From a virus: 64,000 bases of DNA. Below, in pieces: positions 33,965 through 42,175 of this stretch; positions within the stretch are counted from its first letter, which is position 1, and each line of letters begins with the position of its first letter. The position numbers and the translations under genes were made by a program. The DNA is taken from positions 1 to 64,000 of the IMG/VR virus record IMGVR_UViG_3300015263_001568, one strand, 5' to 3'. The notes beneath the pieces were generated by a model. It did no database searches, was not told the origin of the DNA, and saw nothing but the letters and a program-made list of their open reading frames with translations.

Positions 33965-34342
33965 TTAGTACATCAACGGAGTGAAGATGCTGGATAGCAC
34001 GGAGTAGTTAGCCAACCCGTGATGCCGGGCTGCTTCCACTCCTCCAACACGAACACGGATTTGAGGCAGCATCGCGACGCCTAGCTCGGTGGCGCCTTCA
34101 AGTGCTTGGGTGATGACGATGGGAGCGCGAAATTCGTGCCGCTCCACAAAATGGGCGATAACGCGTTTAGCCTTCTCACTTAGAAAGTCGTCTCCGAGCA
34201 GTACGATCCCCAAGTCTGGAAATACCCTTGTAAGGCTAACCACGGCTTGCCACGGTACAGGAAGCAACCGTCCAAAGTAATAACGAATATCGGCTCTAAT
34301 GTAGTCCATTACCGTGACAAGTACAGACAAGCCGGAAGCCAT
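33965..34342 (-). CDS. Hypothetical small protein upstream of recA
   Basis: About 125 residues from the ATG at 34342, although the ATG at 34309 (MDYIRADIRYYFGRLLPVP) is an equally good candidate. It reads as an alpha/beta domain with hydrophobic strands (GIVLLGDDFLSEKAKRVI, RAPIVITQALEG), reminiscent of a Rossmann-like fold but without a nucleotide motif. Its stop abuts the recA start, so the two are translationally coupled. No function is assigned. Confidence 0.55.
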   Translation of the reverse strand: MASGLSVLVTVMDYIRADIRYYFGRLLPVPWQAVVSLTRVFPDLGIVLLGDDFLSEKAKRVIAHFVERHEFRAPIVITQALEGATELGVAMLPQIRVRVGGVEAARHHGLANYSVLSSIFTPLMY

Positions 34343-34397
34343 AGGCAACGTCTACATTTCACTTCAGCTAGATGCTGCCCATAGCACGCCGGTGCCG

Positions 34398-36146
34398 TTA
34401 CCGCCCGCGACCTTTTCCCGAGCGCTTCTTTGCCGGTGGCTCGTCGTCCTCATCCTCCTCATCCTCGTCGTCCTCGTCCTCATCGTCTAGATCGTCGTCG
34501 TAGTCCTCATCCTCCTCATCCTCGTCGTCTAGATCGTCGTCGTCATCCTCGTCCTCGTCGTCCTCATCCTCGTCGTCCTCGTCGTCCTCATCCTCGTCGT
34601 CGTCCTCGTCGTCCTCATCCTCGTCGTCTAGATCGTCGTCGTCCTCGTCGTCCTCATCCTCATCCTCGTCGTCCTCGTCGTCCTCGTCCTCGTCGTCCTC
34701 ATCCTCGTCGTCTAGATCGTCGTCGTCCTCGTCGTCCTCGTCCTCGTCGTCTTCGTCCTCGTCGTCCCCATCCTCGTCGTCCTCGTCCTCGTCCTCGTCG
34801 TCTTCGTCCTCGTCGTCCCCATCCTCGTCGTCCTCGTCCTCGTCCTCGTCGTCCTCGTCCTCGTCGTCCTCGTCCCACTCTTCGTCGTCATCTTGTACAA
34901 AGCTACGCCCACTGGGTGGCGTCTCCGCCTCGTCTTCGTCGTCGTCATCATCATCTAGATCAGGCTTGGATGGCTTGGCCTTTTTAGCCGGCTTCTTTGC
35001 CGACTTTTTCGCGCTGCTCTTCTTTGCAGGCTTGGCATCTTCTTCATCCTCGTCCTCATCATCTAGGTCAGGCTTGGACTTTTTCGCGCTGTTCTTCTTT
35101 GCAGGCTTGGCGTCCTCATCAGCGCCCTTTTTACCTTTCTTACCCCAGCCCTTCCAGTCATCACCAGCGTCGTCATCGTCATCATCCGACTTCGATTTGG
35201 ACTTCTTCGGCTTCTCAGCCTTCACCTTGCCGGCCTTCTTGCTCTTGTCCTTGACCTTGGACTTTTTCTTATCCTTGTCTTTTGTCTTGGCGGCCTTCTT
35301 ACCCTTGGACTTCTTCGGAGTCTCTTCCTCTTCGGCATCGTCATCAGTCTCGTACTCGAAGTCGTCATCAGTGACTTTGGATTTCTTCTTGGAACTACTG
35401 CTTGTGCTCTTCACTGCGCTTCTCCCAGTTGTTTTTTCCAGTAGAGTGTAGAGACCCACCCGTTCTAGATCAATGCGTGTAGTGGCGCCGTCTTGCAGAC
35501 CGGCATTCCACATGCTCAAAAAGTCCTGTTCTCCTCCCTCGTACACGCGCTTGCCAACTTTGATTTGATAAATGTCATCGAGTTGCTTAATGGGTAGCCG
35601 GTCACCCTTTACGAACGCATCCTTTTCCTTAGAGTCCTTAGCGTCCTTATTGTGCGTCCAGTACACGGACACACCATACTTCGGATGTACGATGGTGCCC
35701 TCACCGCCCCTAATGGTCTTGCTGATATTTAGCAAGTCGGTGTACCCATACTTGTTCAACTGCATCGCCCCAGTACCGTTTTGCACATTGCCCTGCTCCA
35801 ATGCAGTAATGTTGAAACTATGTGCGATGTAGCGCCGTTGTGGGTAAAAGAGAAGTTCTTCTGGCAGATCGTCACCGGTGAAGTCAGCGCACAAAGGGCA
35901 ATCGCACTTGTTCGCCGGAAGGGTGCTATCGTTCACTGGATCGAAGTTCGAGCAAAGCTGCGGGAACGTCTTTACTTCACCCTTCTTGTTTATAAACCTG
36001 ATCCAGTGCCACACGAGCACAAAAATGTGTCCGTAAAGCCTATGGATGTGTTGTCGACCGCCAGCTGGCGGTTCGTGATAATGCGCCTTGCCGTCCCACC
36101 GTTCACGCTTGTTGCTCGTACGTGGCGGATTATTCCAATCGTGCAT
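34398..36146 (-). CDS. Probable single-strand DNA-binding protein with a giant acidic tail
   Basis: A 582-residue protein with a strong GAGGAG ribosome site. The N-terminal 230 residues form the folded domain, with a possible zinc site (KCDCPLC near 80-87, plus an upstream Cys and His) followed by strands ending RRYIAHSFNI, as in phage SSBs that carry a zinc knuckle and an OB fold. Residues about 240-415 are Lys/Ser/Asp-rich linkers. Residues about 418-572 are almost only Asp and Glu. Bacterial and T4 SSBs end in acidic tails that recruit partners; this one is far longer. Neighbouring recA supports the SSB reading, but no OB-fold search could be run, so a chromatin-like acidic protein remains possible. 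Confidence 0.6.
   Translation of the reverse strand: MHDWNNPPRTSNKRERWDGKAHYHEPPAGGRQHIHRLYGHIFVLVWHWIRFINKKGEVKTFPQLCSNFDPVNDSTLPANKCDCPLCADFTGDDLPEELLFYPQRRYIAHSFNITALEQGNVQNGTGAMQLNKYGYTDLLNISKTIRGGEGTIVHPKYGVSVYWTHNKDAKDSKEKDAFVKGDRLPIKQLDDIYQIKVGKRVYEGGEQDFLSMWNAGLQDGATTRIDLERVGLYTLLEKTTGRSAVKSTSSSSKKKSKVTDDDFEYETDDDAEEEETPKKSKGKKAAKTKDKDKKKSKVKDKSKKAGKVKAEKPKKSKSKSDDDDDDAGDDWKGWGKKGKKGADEDAKPAKKNSAKKSKPDLDDEDEDEEDAKPAKKSSAKKSAKKPAKKAKPSKPDLDDDDDDEDEAETPPSGRSFVQDDDEEWDEDDEDEDDEDEDEDDEDGDDEDEDDEDEDEDDEDGDDEDEDDEDEDDEDDDDLDDEDEDDEDEDDEDDEDEDEDDEDDDDLDDEDEDDEDDDEDEDDEDDEDEDDEDEDDDDDLDDEDEEDEDYDDDLDDEDEDDEDEEDEDDEPPAKKRSGKGRGR
34440..34890 (-). repeat. Low-complexity GAC/GAG-type repeat encoding the Asp/Glu tail
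   Basis: About 450 bases built almost entirely from Asp and Glu codons (TCGTCGTCCTCG-type units on the plus strand), with a longer imperfect repeat containing TCGTCGTCTAGATCGTCG appearing at least four times. Length variation through slippage, and assembly errors, are both likely here. Confidence 0.85.
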
Positions 36147-36186
36147 GCTTTCTCCTCGACAGGTTGGTGACGTTAACGTGAAAGCT

Positions 36187-36213
36187 ATTATCGTAGTTCG
36201 CTGCGAAAAGCAA
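36187..36213 (-). promoter_or_regulatory. Putative sigma70-type promoter for the SSB candidate
   Basis: Read on the minus strand: TTGCTT, a 15-base spacer, then GATAAT (five of six matches to the -10 consensus), between the sigma-factor stop and the start of the SSB candidate. The predicted transcript would have a leader of about 30 bases with the GAGGAG site. The short spacer lowers confidence. Confidence 0.35.
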
Positions 36214-36217
36214 GAAG

Positions 36218-37594
36218 TTACGTAAGTAGCGGGATTCCCTCGGAAGGTTTACCAGGTGTTGTGTCTCGCATGCTACGGTGCAACTGCGCTGCTTTGGCCA
36301 ATTGGCGTAAGCGCTCTTTCAATCCTTCGGTAAGGTTGAGCCCTTCGTTCAGTACGCCTTCGATGTAGCCATACTTGAGGCAAACGAGGCGCCGCTCATC
36401 GGGTTCTAGGTGGTCCAGGATAGCCTCAATCGATTCCCGCATGTAGCCCAGCTCTTCTTCGTCCTCCCCATCTTCACCTGTTTGCAGATAATCGTAGCCA
36501 GACTCGCCATCGGGTGTCACGGTGCTCAACGGGACTACTTTAGCTTGCTGCACCTTTTGTCGTACGCTGACGATGGTCTTTGTAGACAAGCCACTCAGCT
36601 CGGAGACATCTTCATCGGTATACGTGTCTCGCGTTGCAGCGACAGCTTGCAGACGCCGTTCAGCAGCACGTATTTTCTGCCAGTTTTCCAGTACAGAATT
36701 CGGTAACCGGATGATGGGGCTGAAGTGCTTACGGCTCTTCATGATGCGTTCGCGGATCCAAGTTTGCGCGAATGTTGGGAAGCTTGCTCCCTTGCGCACG
36801 TTAAACCGGGACACCGCTGTAGCCAGCCCCATGCTTCCAGCCTGGAAAAAGTCGAGCGCTTCGATTTCGCTTTCTGCGGCGCTGCGGGCTAGTTTTGGTA
36901 CGAGGCGCATGTACGCCTTGATAATCCGCTCTTGGCGCTTGCGGACTTTTTCCATCAAGCTCCGAATGATGCGATATGTCCCATACAGCTCATTCGGAAG
37001 CACGCACCCAACCGACATCTCGAACATTTGAACGTCGTCGATGAGATCACCGATACGGCGCATGTCTTCAATCAATGGTTTTCGTCGGCGGTCACGGCGA
37101 ATGCGCAATGTCAGCACAGCCAACGCATCACGCGCTTCCATGTAGCCTTTGGCTTCTTTGAGGAAGGACAACAGGATATTTTCGTAAAGGCTGGTGCTGA
37201 GGCGCAAACTGCGGAGGATTTTCTTGACGAGTGGTACCGCTACTTCGCGCTCGGTTTTGCTGAGTTTGAACAGGTCGAAGCCGATGCCAAAAATGCGGGA
37301 GTTCGTTGACCCGATTTCGATGTCTTGCCCGACGTCTATTTTTCGGCGCGAGATGCTACCGCGGTAGACTTTTCGATTTTTTATGTGGCCGCAGGCAATC
37401 TCTGACAAGAGGTAACAGAGGTTGTCCTCGACATAGGTAGTGGTTTGCAACAGGACGTGAATCCCGTAGCTCATAAGTTCTTCAATTTCCAAGAAAACCT
37501 TTGTAAGTGCATCCCGCTCCAACGGAGGGTACTGTAGGGTTCTCTTTACCAGGGCATTGAAGGTGTCGTAGGTTTCGCTTGTCTGTCGTGCCAT
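36218..37594 (-). CDS. RNA polymerase sigma factor (sigma70 family, divergent)
   Basis: A 458-residue sigma factor. Region 2 is clear at about 240-300: EALDFFQAGSMGLATAVSRF, then GASFPTFAQTWIRERIMKS, which covers the core-binding and -10-reading helices. A region 3-like segment (TDEDVSELSGLSTKTIVSVR) follows. The start of region 4 can be seen (LEPDERRLVCLKYGY), but the usual 4.2 helix-turn-helix is not recognisable. The first 200 residues match no sigma family known to me. It probably redirects host RNA polymerase to phage promoters, perhaps without a -35 contact. The gene diverges from the plus-strand gene at 37662. Confidence 0.85.
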   Translation of the reverse strand: MARQTSETYDTFNALVKRTLQYPPLERDALTKVFLEIEELMSYGIHVLLQTTTYVEDNLCYLLSEIACGHIKNRKVYRGSISRRKIDVGQDIEIGSTNSRIFGIGFDLFKLSKTEREVAVPLVKKILRSLRLSTSLYENILLSFLKEAKGYMEARDALAVLTLRIRRDRRRKPLIEDMRRIGDLIDDVQMFEMSVGCVLPNELYGTYRIIRSLMEKVRKRQERIIKAYMRLVPKLARSAAESEIEALDFFQAGSMGLATAVSRFNVRKGASFPTFAQTWIRERIMKSRKHFSPIIRLPNSVLENWQKIRAAERRLQAVAATRDTYTDEDVSELSGLSTKTIVSVRQKVQQAKVVPLSTVTPDGESGYDYLQTGEDGEDEEELGYMRESIEAILDHLEPDERRLVCLKYGYIEGVLNEGLNLTEGLKERLRQLAKAAQLHRSMRDTTPGKPSEGIPLLT

Positions 37595-37621
37595 TTACAT
37601 CAGGATGCGTTAAACTGTAGT
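37594..37621 (+). promoter_or_regulatory. Putative promoter in the divergent gap upstream of the SWIM protein
   Basis: TTTACA, a 16-base spacer, then TGTAGT (four of six to TATAAT), in the 67-base gap between two divergent genes. The downstream ATG at 37662 has its own AAGGA site. It is a weak match. Confidence 0.25.
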
Positions 37622-37661
37622 ACACAGCTTGGCCACACAGGGCCAGTCCAAAGGAAGACAA

Positions 37662-38267
37662 ATGCCACGTGGGAAGTCTACGTTAGACCGGTTGTCACTG
37701 CAAGACATGATCCGCATGACAACTTCACCTATCCGAGCGCGTGCCCGAAGAGGTTGTCGGCCCATTCAGCAAAGCTACGAGCTTAGCACAAAGGAAGGGT
37801 TTTCGCGACCATCACGTGCAAAAGAACCCAGCTATACCAACGAACTGAAGCTGGTGTCGCGCTGCACGCAGAAGCGCCATGCTAGCTATATCCGATTCTA
37901 CGGGGAGCCGGGGCTGAAAACGCCCGTTTGGGTATGGTGCGACTGCGACTACTTCAAATACTACTTGGAAGTGTCGTTGGCGCGGCGGGGATCGTCATCG
38001 CTGCGTGCATCGAATGGCAAGGCGCCAACCATCCGCAACCCGCACATGAACGCCTACCTCTGCAAGCACCTCATGCTGGCCGCAGAGATCGCTTTGACAA
38101 AAAAGGACCTTATACGTCCGTTTTTGGAGCAGGAGATGTCCGACATTCCAGAAACCGAAGAATTACCAAAGCATGCAGAAACTGAGCTAGAAGTTGAACC
38201 AGAAGAGGAAGCGGTAGCAGAGGAAGAGGAAGCTTCTGTGGAGGGTGAAGAAGAAGCAGAAGTCTAG
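37662..38267 (+). CDS. SWIM zinc-finger-like protein with acidic tail
   Basis: A 201-residue protein from the ATG at 37662 with an AAGGA site. The first 60 residues are basic. A SWIM-type metal site can be read: CDC in VWVWCDCDYFKYY and CKH in NAYLCKHLMLAAE, spaced by about 45 residues (CxC...CxH). SWIM fingers bind DNA or proteins and occur in Rad51-paralogue helpers and transposases. The C-terminal 50 residues are a Glu-rich acidic tail. Its stop overlaps the stop of the convergent KH-domain gene through CTAG. Confidence 0.7.
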   Translation: MPRGKSTLDRLSLQDMIRMTTSPIRARARRGCRPIQQSYELSTKEGFSRPSRAKEPSYTNELKLVSRCTQKRHASYIRFYGEPGLKTPVWVWCDCDYFKYYLEVSLARRGSSSLRASNGKAPTIRNPHMNAYLCKHLMLAAEIALTKKDLIRPFLEQEMSDIPETEELPKHAETELEVEPEEEAVAEEEEASVEGEEEAEV

Positions 38268-38563
38268 CCAGCAGCTTCGACGACTTGAATGTTGACCTTA
38301 CGCGATACGCTACCAGCAGCTGCCCCAATCAGAGATCGGATGGCGCGGATGGTATGGCCACGAGTGCCAATGATGCGACCGATGTCAGTTTTGTCGACTT
38401 CAAACTCCATCACAGTCCATTGACGGCCGCGAGTGATGGTAACGTTGACTTTGTCTGGCCTACCAACAATTTTCAGAATGGATAGTACGGCTAGCGCTTC
38501 AATATCCATGTCAACGTGGTTTGGTAGCAATTCAGTGGCAGCGACAGTCGTTGGTTCCGGCAT
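38264..38563 (-). CDS. KH-domain RNA-binding protein, KhpA-like
   Basis: A 99-residue protein with one KH domain. The signature DIGRIIGTRGHTIRAIRSLI contains the GxxG loop (GTRG at 66-69), preceded by strands VNVTITRGRQWTVMEFEV and followed by VNIQVVEA. Size and order match bacterial KhpA, which binds mRNA and sRNA. Phage copies could steer translation or RNA stability. It is transcribed leftward, downstream of the nuclease gene, and converges on the SWIM gene. Confidence 0.85.
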   Translation of the reverse strand: MPEPTTVAATELLPNHVDMDIEALAVLSILKIVGRPDKVNVTITRGRQWTVMEFEVDKTDIGRIIGTRGHTIRAIRSLIGAAAGSVSRKVNIQVVEAAG

Positions 38564-38572
38564 TGTTAGCTC

Positions 38573-39475
38573 CTAGCGTTTCTTCTTTTTCTTCTTTTTC
38601 TTCTGCTCAGGAACCGGTTCCAGCTTTGTCTCCAGCAGCGGGTCGAAGCAGAGGACCTTCCACGGGCACCACACTGCGTATTTGTCAGTTTGGTGGATGC
38701 ACAGCCCTTCTGGAGGTGTAGCGCTCTTTAGACTGCGCTTGCCGGTTCTTATGAGTCCCACCGTTTTGTGGAACAACTTCTGACTGAGCGGTAGCTGCAT
38801 GGGGAGCCAAGTGCGGTTGGCGGCTCCCCGGTCTATATAGACTAGAACGATTTTGTCGATCTTGACACCACCGAACTGATCCGTGTCGCTCAGCGAATTG
38901 ATGGCATTAGCGTAGTAATTGACCTGTAAATAGTTCTCCTCTTTCGGAAGCCCATCTCTACGTAAATCCATAATTTTGTAGTGACCAGATCCCTTGAAGT
39001 CCACCAAGAATGCAAGTTTGCCGATCTTGACAATCATGTCGATGTGACCTGACGCCGGAAGCTCCTTGGTCGGCTCGATGGCGTACTCTTGGTAGCGCAT
39101 TTCTTGGCCACATTTCGAGCACGTCTGGATGCCCAACTTGTGCCGCTTAATGCGATTGCAGGACTTGCATACCCAATTTCCGTAGGTATGGTCCTGCATG
39201 GCTATGCCGAACCACTTTTGGAGAACTTCGTGCAGCGCTGTACCCGCCTCAGTAGCCGCCTCGCTAGCGAATGTTTCCCGTCGCTGTGGCAGGTCTTCAG
39301 GGCGCGTGCGCTTGAAAATGTGGTAGGCGCGCGGGCACACCGGAAACGAGCTGGCACGCAGCTCCAACTGCTCTTTCTTGCGCGCCTTGCGCTCTCCACG
39401 GCGCACCCGTTCAAATCCCGTAGCCAGCTTCGGGTTCAGCGGTTCTAGCCTTGGGATCGGAAATTCTTTAGACAT
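38573..39475 (-). CDS. PD-(D/E)XK nuclease, Cas4/RecB-like
   Basis: A 300-residue protein with an AAGGAAG ribosome site. The nuclease core shows H82 (AGTALHEVL), GHIDMIV with D146, the DxK pair D159-K161 in LVDFKGS, and QVNYYANA with Q184. One cysteine (C47, FPVCPRAYHIF) and CPWKVLC near 267-273 could form the Cas4/AddB-type iron-sulfur cluster. A zinc ribbon (CKSC 103-106, CSKC 119-122) is inserted between H82 and the catalytic strand. The C-terminus is a run of Lys. It probably resects DNA ends in recombination alongside RecA and SbcCD. Confidence 0.85.
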   Translation of the reverse strand: MSKEFPIPRLEPLNPKLATGFERVRRGERKARKKEQLELRASSFPVCPRAYHIFKRTRPEDLPQRRETFASEAATEAGTALHEVLQKWFGIAMQDHTYGNWVCKSCNRIKRHKLGIQTCSKCGQEMRYQEYAIEPTKELPASGHIDMIVKIGKLAFLVDFKGSGHYKIMDLRRDGLPKEENYLQVNYYANAINSLSDTDQFGGVKIDKIVLVYIDRGAANRTWLPMQLPLSQKLFHKTVGLIRTGKRSLKSATPPEGLCIHQTDKYAVWCPWKVLCFDPLLETKLEPVPEQKKKKKKKKR

Positions 39476-39495
39476 CAGCTTCCTTCTGCTAGAAT
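39467..39495 (+). promoter_or_regulatory. Putative promoter of the primase gene (TAGAAT motif)
   Basis: TTTAGA at 39467-39472, a 17-base spacer, then TGCTAGAAT with TAGAAT at 39490-39495. The 11-base sequence TAGAATGGCGC is repeated exactly before the gene at 57737. The expected transcription start falls on or next to the ATG at 39503. Confidence 0.4.
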
Positions 39496-39502
39496 GGCGC
39501 CT

Positions 39503-40450
39503 ATGGCGCGTGAAGACCTATCTGACTTTATCGAGTCGGAAATGCGGCGTCTGGGCTTCGTGGTGGAAGGAATGAACTCTTCCAGCTCGTGGCTCAAAAC
39601 CCGATGCGTCAATCCGCAACACAACGACTCTACACCAAGCTTTTCCATCAATCGGTACACCGGCTACTTTCAGTGCTTCGGTTGCGGCATATCCGGCAAG
39701 CAATGGAACGACCTCAGTCAGTGGATACCGGTAAAGGAAATTAGCGAAGATGACGATGACCTACAAATCGATCCTTTCCGTGTGCTGCGCCGAAAGCGCG
39801 AAGAAAAGAAGCGGCGGGAAAGTGTCATCTTTACCATTCCTTGGGACGCTGATCCATGGAAAGGCCCGTGGCAGCTACCGAACACTGACTTCAAAATATC
39901 TCAACAAACACTGCAAGCGCTTGATGCACGCCGCTACTACGACGATCGGGACAACTGCTATCGTATATTGTTTCCGTGCTGGCAGCAAGAAGAGTTGTAC
40001 GGATGGACGGCGCGCCGCTTAGACGACGCGGAGTTCAAGAAAAAGGACCAGAAGCCGCCTAGGCGTTGGCGAAATTGCGACAATTTCCGTGCCATAGACG
40101 TGTTGTTCCCGTTAGACATCGTCATGCGCATGCACAGTCGCTATGTCGTGTTGGTTGAAGGTCCGGGCGACGCCATACGTTTGGTCAACTACGACATCCC
40201 AGCGTTAGCCATTTTGGGCACGAAGAATTGGAATCCGCGGCTAGGCTTGGTATTGTTGCACTACATCGGCGCAGAGGTCGTCATTTTGGCGCTAGATTCT
40301 GACGATGCCGGAAGGATGGCGAGGGCGCGCATCGAATTGGATCTGCAAGACCACTTTGCGGTCAAAAATTTCCGTCCGCCGGAAGGTCATGATCCAGCAT
40401 CGATGCCGCTGCGCGATGTGCGGCGCTTGTGGAAAGGAACGCGGCGCTAG
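39503..40450 (+). CDS. DnaG-type DNA primase
   Basis: A 315-residue primase from the ATG at 39503; an ATG at 39494 lies inside the probable -10 box and would add three residues. The N-terminal CHC2-like zinc domain has CVNPQHNDSTPSF and CFGCGISGK (Cys, His, Cys, Cys). The TOPRIM fold has the metal Glu in VLVEGPGDAIRL and the DSDDAG acidic pair near residue 265. It makes RNA primers for the DnaB-like helicase complex. At 315 residues it is shorter than bacterial DnaG and has no helicase-binding domain. It converges on a structural gene with a CTAG overlap of stop codons. Confidence 0.88.
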   Translation: MAREDLSDFIESEMRRLGFVVEGMNSSSSWLKTRCVNPQHNDSTPSFSINRYTGYFQCFGCGISGKQWNDLSQWIPVKEISEDDDDLQIDPFRVLRRKREEKKRRESVIFTIPWDADPWKGPWQLPNTDFKISQQTLQALDARRYYDDRDNCYRILFPCWQQEELYGWTARRLDDAEFKKKDQKPPRRWRNCDNFRAIDVLFPLDIVMRMHSRYVVLVEGPGDAIRLVNYDIPALAILGTKNWNPRLGLVLLHYIGAEVVILALDSDDAGRMARARIELDLQDHFAVKNFRPPEGHDPASMPLRDVRRLWKGTRR

Positions 40451-41373
40451 AAGAGATTTACTAAGCTGGAAGCTGCCGATTCTATTTTTGCCGCTGCTGC
40501 ACTTGTAGCAGTGTTAGCAAAAGGATTAGCCAAACGCGATTTAGCGGAAGATGACGACGGCGCATACAACGGTGTGGGCGACACATTTGGGTTTGAAGCC
40601 ACACGTTGACCTTGCAATAGCTTGGTGCTACGTCGCAGCGCTTCGTTGCGCCCTTGGCTGTTGACCCACATCTGGTACGTACTCGCCATTTGGCTGAAAC
40701 TTGTCAACCTTGGAACCGTCCAATATACTTGGAAATTCGCTTGCCACACGAGCTGATTTGCATGGTCTGCTGATTCTTCCCACGTTACAGGCTCTCCAGT
40801 GAAGTAGCCTTCCAACCGCAACACCGGGAAGGCCCGCGTGTACATGATGATTACGTGGCGGTTCTCAAACGCTCCCAGCAGTGCTGGAGAGTCGACCAGC
40901 TCCCAAAATTCGTAGAAGTTCTCCAATCCAGGAGGAACCTGTACGTTCTGAAAATCCAGGCCGAAATCCGTAGCACCTTGAATAGACTGCGCGTACGTCT
41001 CATCAATTGCTCCAGCGGATGGCATAATGTTACCAGTCTGGAACGTAATGTTGAGCGTAAATTCGTCCAAGTATGTGTTGCGATATCTGTTACGCCAGGT
41101 GTTCCGCACGGCGCCGGCTGCTGTCTTTACCACCGTTTCGCGCCGCGGTACAGACCAGCTAATTTGTCTAGGATTAACAAACAGCTGAATATAGCGACCG
41201 TTGGCCATCCATGAGGTCGTCGAAAGCAGCATGCCACTACGTGGTTCGTTGTAGTGACGGAATTGATTGCGCACCACACGATTGCGCAAACGGCTGTTTT
41301 TCGTCATCAGGGTGTCAAGGCGTAGACCTTGGCTTCCCCCGCGCGGAATCAATATCTGGCGTACTAGTGCCAT
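40447..41373 (-). CDS. Virion structural protein, tail or baseplate (putative)
   Basis: A 308-residue protein. The core is beta-rich with many aromatic residues (GRYIQLFVNPRQISWSVPRR, NTYLDEFTLNITFQTGNIMP), a pattern of phage tail or baseplate proteins where an LFVNP-type strand starts the fold. The last 60 residues are Ser/Ala-rich and disordered. It is last of three leftward genes (43372, 42158, 41373) that look like a separate structural group inside the replication region. Confidence 0.6.
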   Translation of the reverse strand: MALVRQILIPRGGSQGLRLDTLMTKNSRLRNRVVRNQFRHYNEPRSGMLLSTTSWMANGRYIQLFVNPRQISWSVPRRETVVKTAAGAVRNTWRNRYRNTYLDEFTLNITFQTGNIMPSAGAIDETYAQSIQGATDFGLDFQNVQVPPGLENFYEFWELVDSPALLGAFENRHVIIMYTRAFPVLRLEGYFTGEPVTWEESADHANQLVWQANFQVYWTVPRLTSFSQMASTYQMWVNSQGRNEALRRSTKLLQGQRVASNPNVSPTPLYAPSSSSAKSRLANPFANTATSAAAAKIESAASSLVNLF

Positions 41374-42158
41374 TATCGGCGCCGCCGGCGCTTACCGTGC
41401 TGCTCATCCGCGAGTTGCCGAGACGCCATCAGCTGACGCGCCCAAGATGTAATCGCTGGGAATGCGCGAGCGCGATCCAGAATGTAGCTCAAGTCCTCCT
41501 GGGTGTAGGAGTCCTCGTCGACGGTGTCGAGGTCGGCCAGAACATCCTGCTTGGACGCGGGATCGGCTTCTAGCGTTCCAATCAGGTTCAGCACGCGGGC
41601 ATTCACCGACGTGTCCATCTTCAGCTTGGCTTTCGTGATTTCAGCATCACGCAGCATGTCCGGCGCATTGGGATCGATGGCTGCTAGCTGCATTGCCATC
41701 ATGGCATCCTCGTCGTCATCGCGCCATTCAATGCCGTCTGTCTCAGCCAGCTCCGGATCGTGCTTTCCTTCATCCTTTGTGCGCAAACCATAGCGCTCGC
41801 GGGCCGGTGTCAGGTTGAGCTTCTGACTCAGGTTGCTCTTGCCGTATTCGCGCGCAATGGCTTCCTGCGCACCAGGACGGCTCAGCAAGGACTCTGCTGC
41901 CTGCGGGTCTACTAGCTCCAAGCCTCCCGCGTGTAACAGGCGCATGAAGTCGGTAGACTCCACAATGCGATTGCGCGGCACCCGTGACGCCAGGTCGATG
42001 GGGTACTTCATGTTCGGGATCATGACCGTCGAAGAGTTGCCGTGGATGTCTTTGAACACCAGCATCAGCTTCATGCCCTGGCCATTGTGCAGCCGAGATG
42101 TGGTGTTCTTGACATAGATGGGCCCGCTACCCTTGATCAGTTCGTGAATATTCGGCAT
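41373..42158 (-). CDS. Hypothetical structural-group protein
   Basis: A 261-residue protein with an AGGAG site. The N-terminal 80 residues are beta-rich (GPIYVKNTTSRLHNGQGMKL, STVMIPNMKYPIDLASRV); the C-terminal two thirds are acidic and helical, ending in KRRRRR. The N-terminus resembles phage virion proteins that open with a small beta domain. No family was recognised; the setting between two beta-rich tail-type genes supports a virion role. Confidence 0.6.
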   Translation of the reverse strand: MPNIHELIKGSGPIYVKNTTSRLHNGQGMKLMLVFKDIHGNSSTVMIPNMKYPIDLASRVPRNRIVESTDFMRLLHAGGLELVDPQAAESLLSRPGAQEAIAREYGKSNLSQKLNLTPARERYGLRTKDEGKHDPELAETDGIEWRDDDEDAMMAMQLAAIDPNAPDMLRDAEITKAKLKMDTSVNARVLNLIGTLEADPASKQDVLADLDTVDEDSYTQEDLSYILDRARAFPAITSWARQLMASRQLADEQHGKRRRRR

Positions 42159-42175
42159 CGTCTTTTCTTCTCCTG

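Noticed and set aside
34440-34890. CRISPR-like repeat array
   Set aside because: The repeats are contiguous codon repeats without unique spacers and are inside a coding frame.
34430-34987. Arg/Pro/His-rich frame on the plus strand opposite the acidic tail
   Set aside because: It is the complement of the Asp/Glu repeat of the SSB candidate; its composition is fully explained by that repeat.
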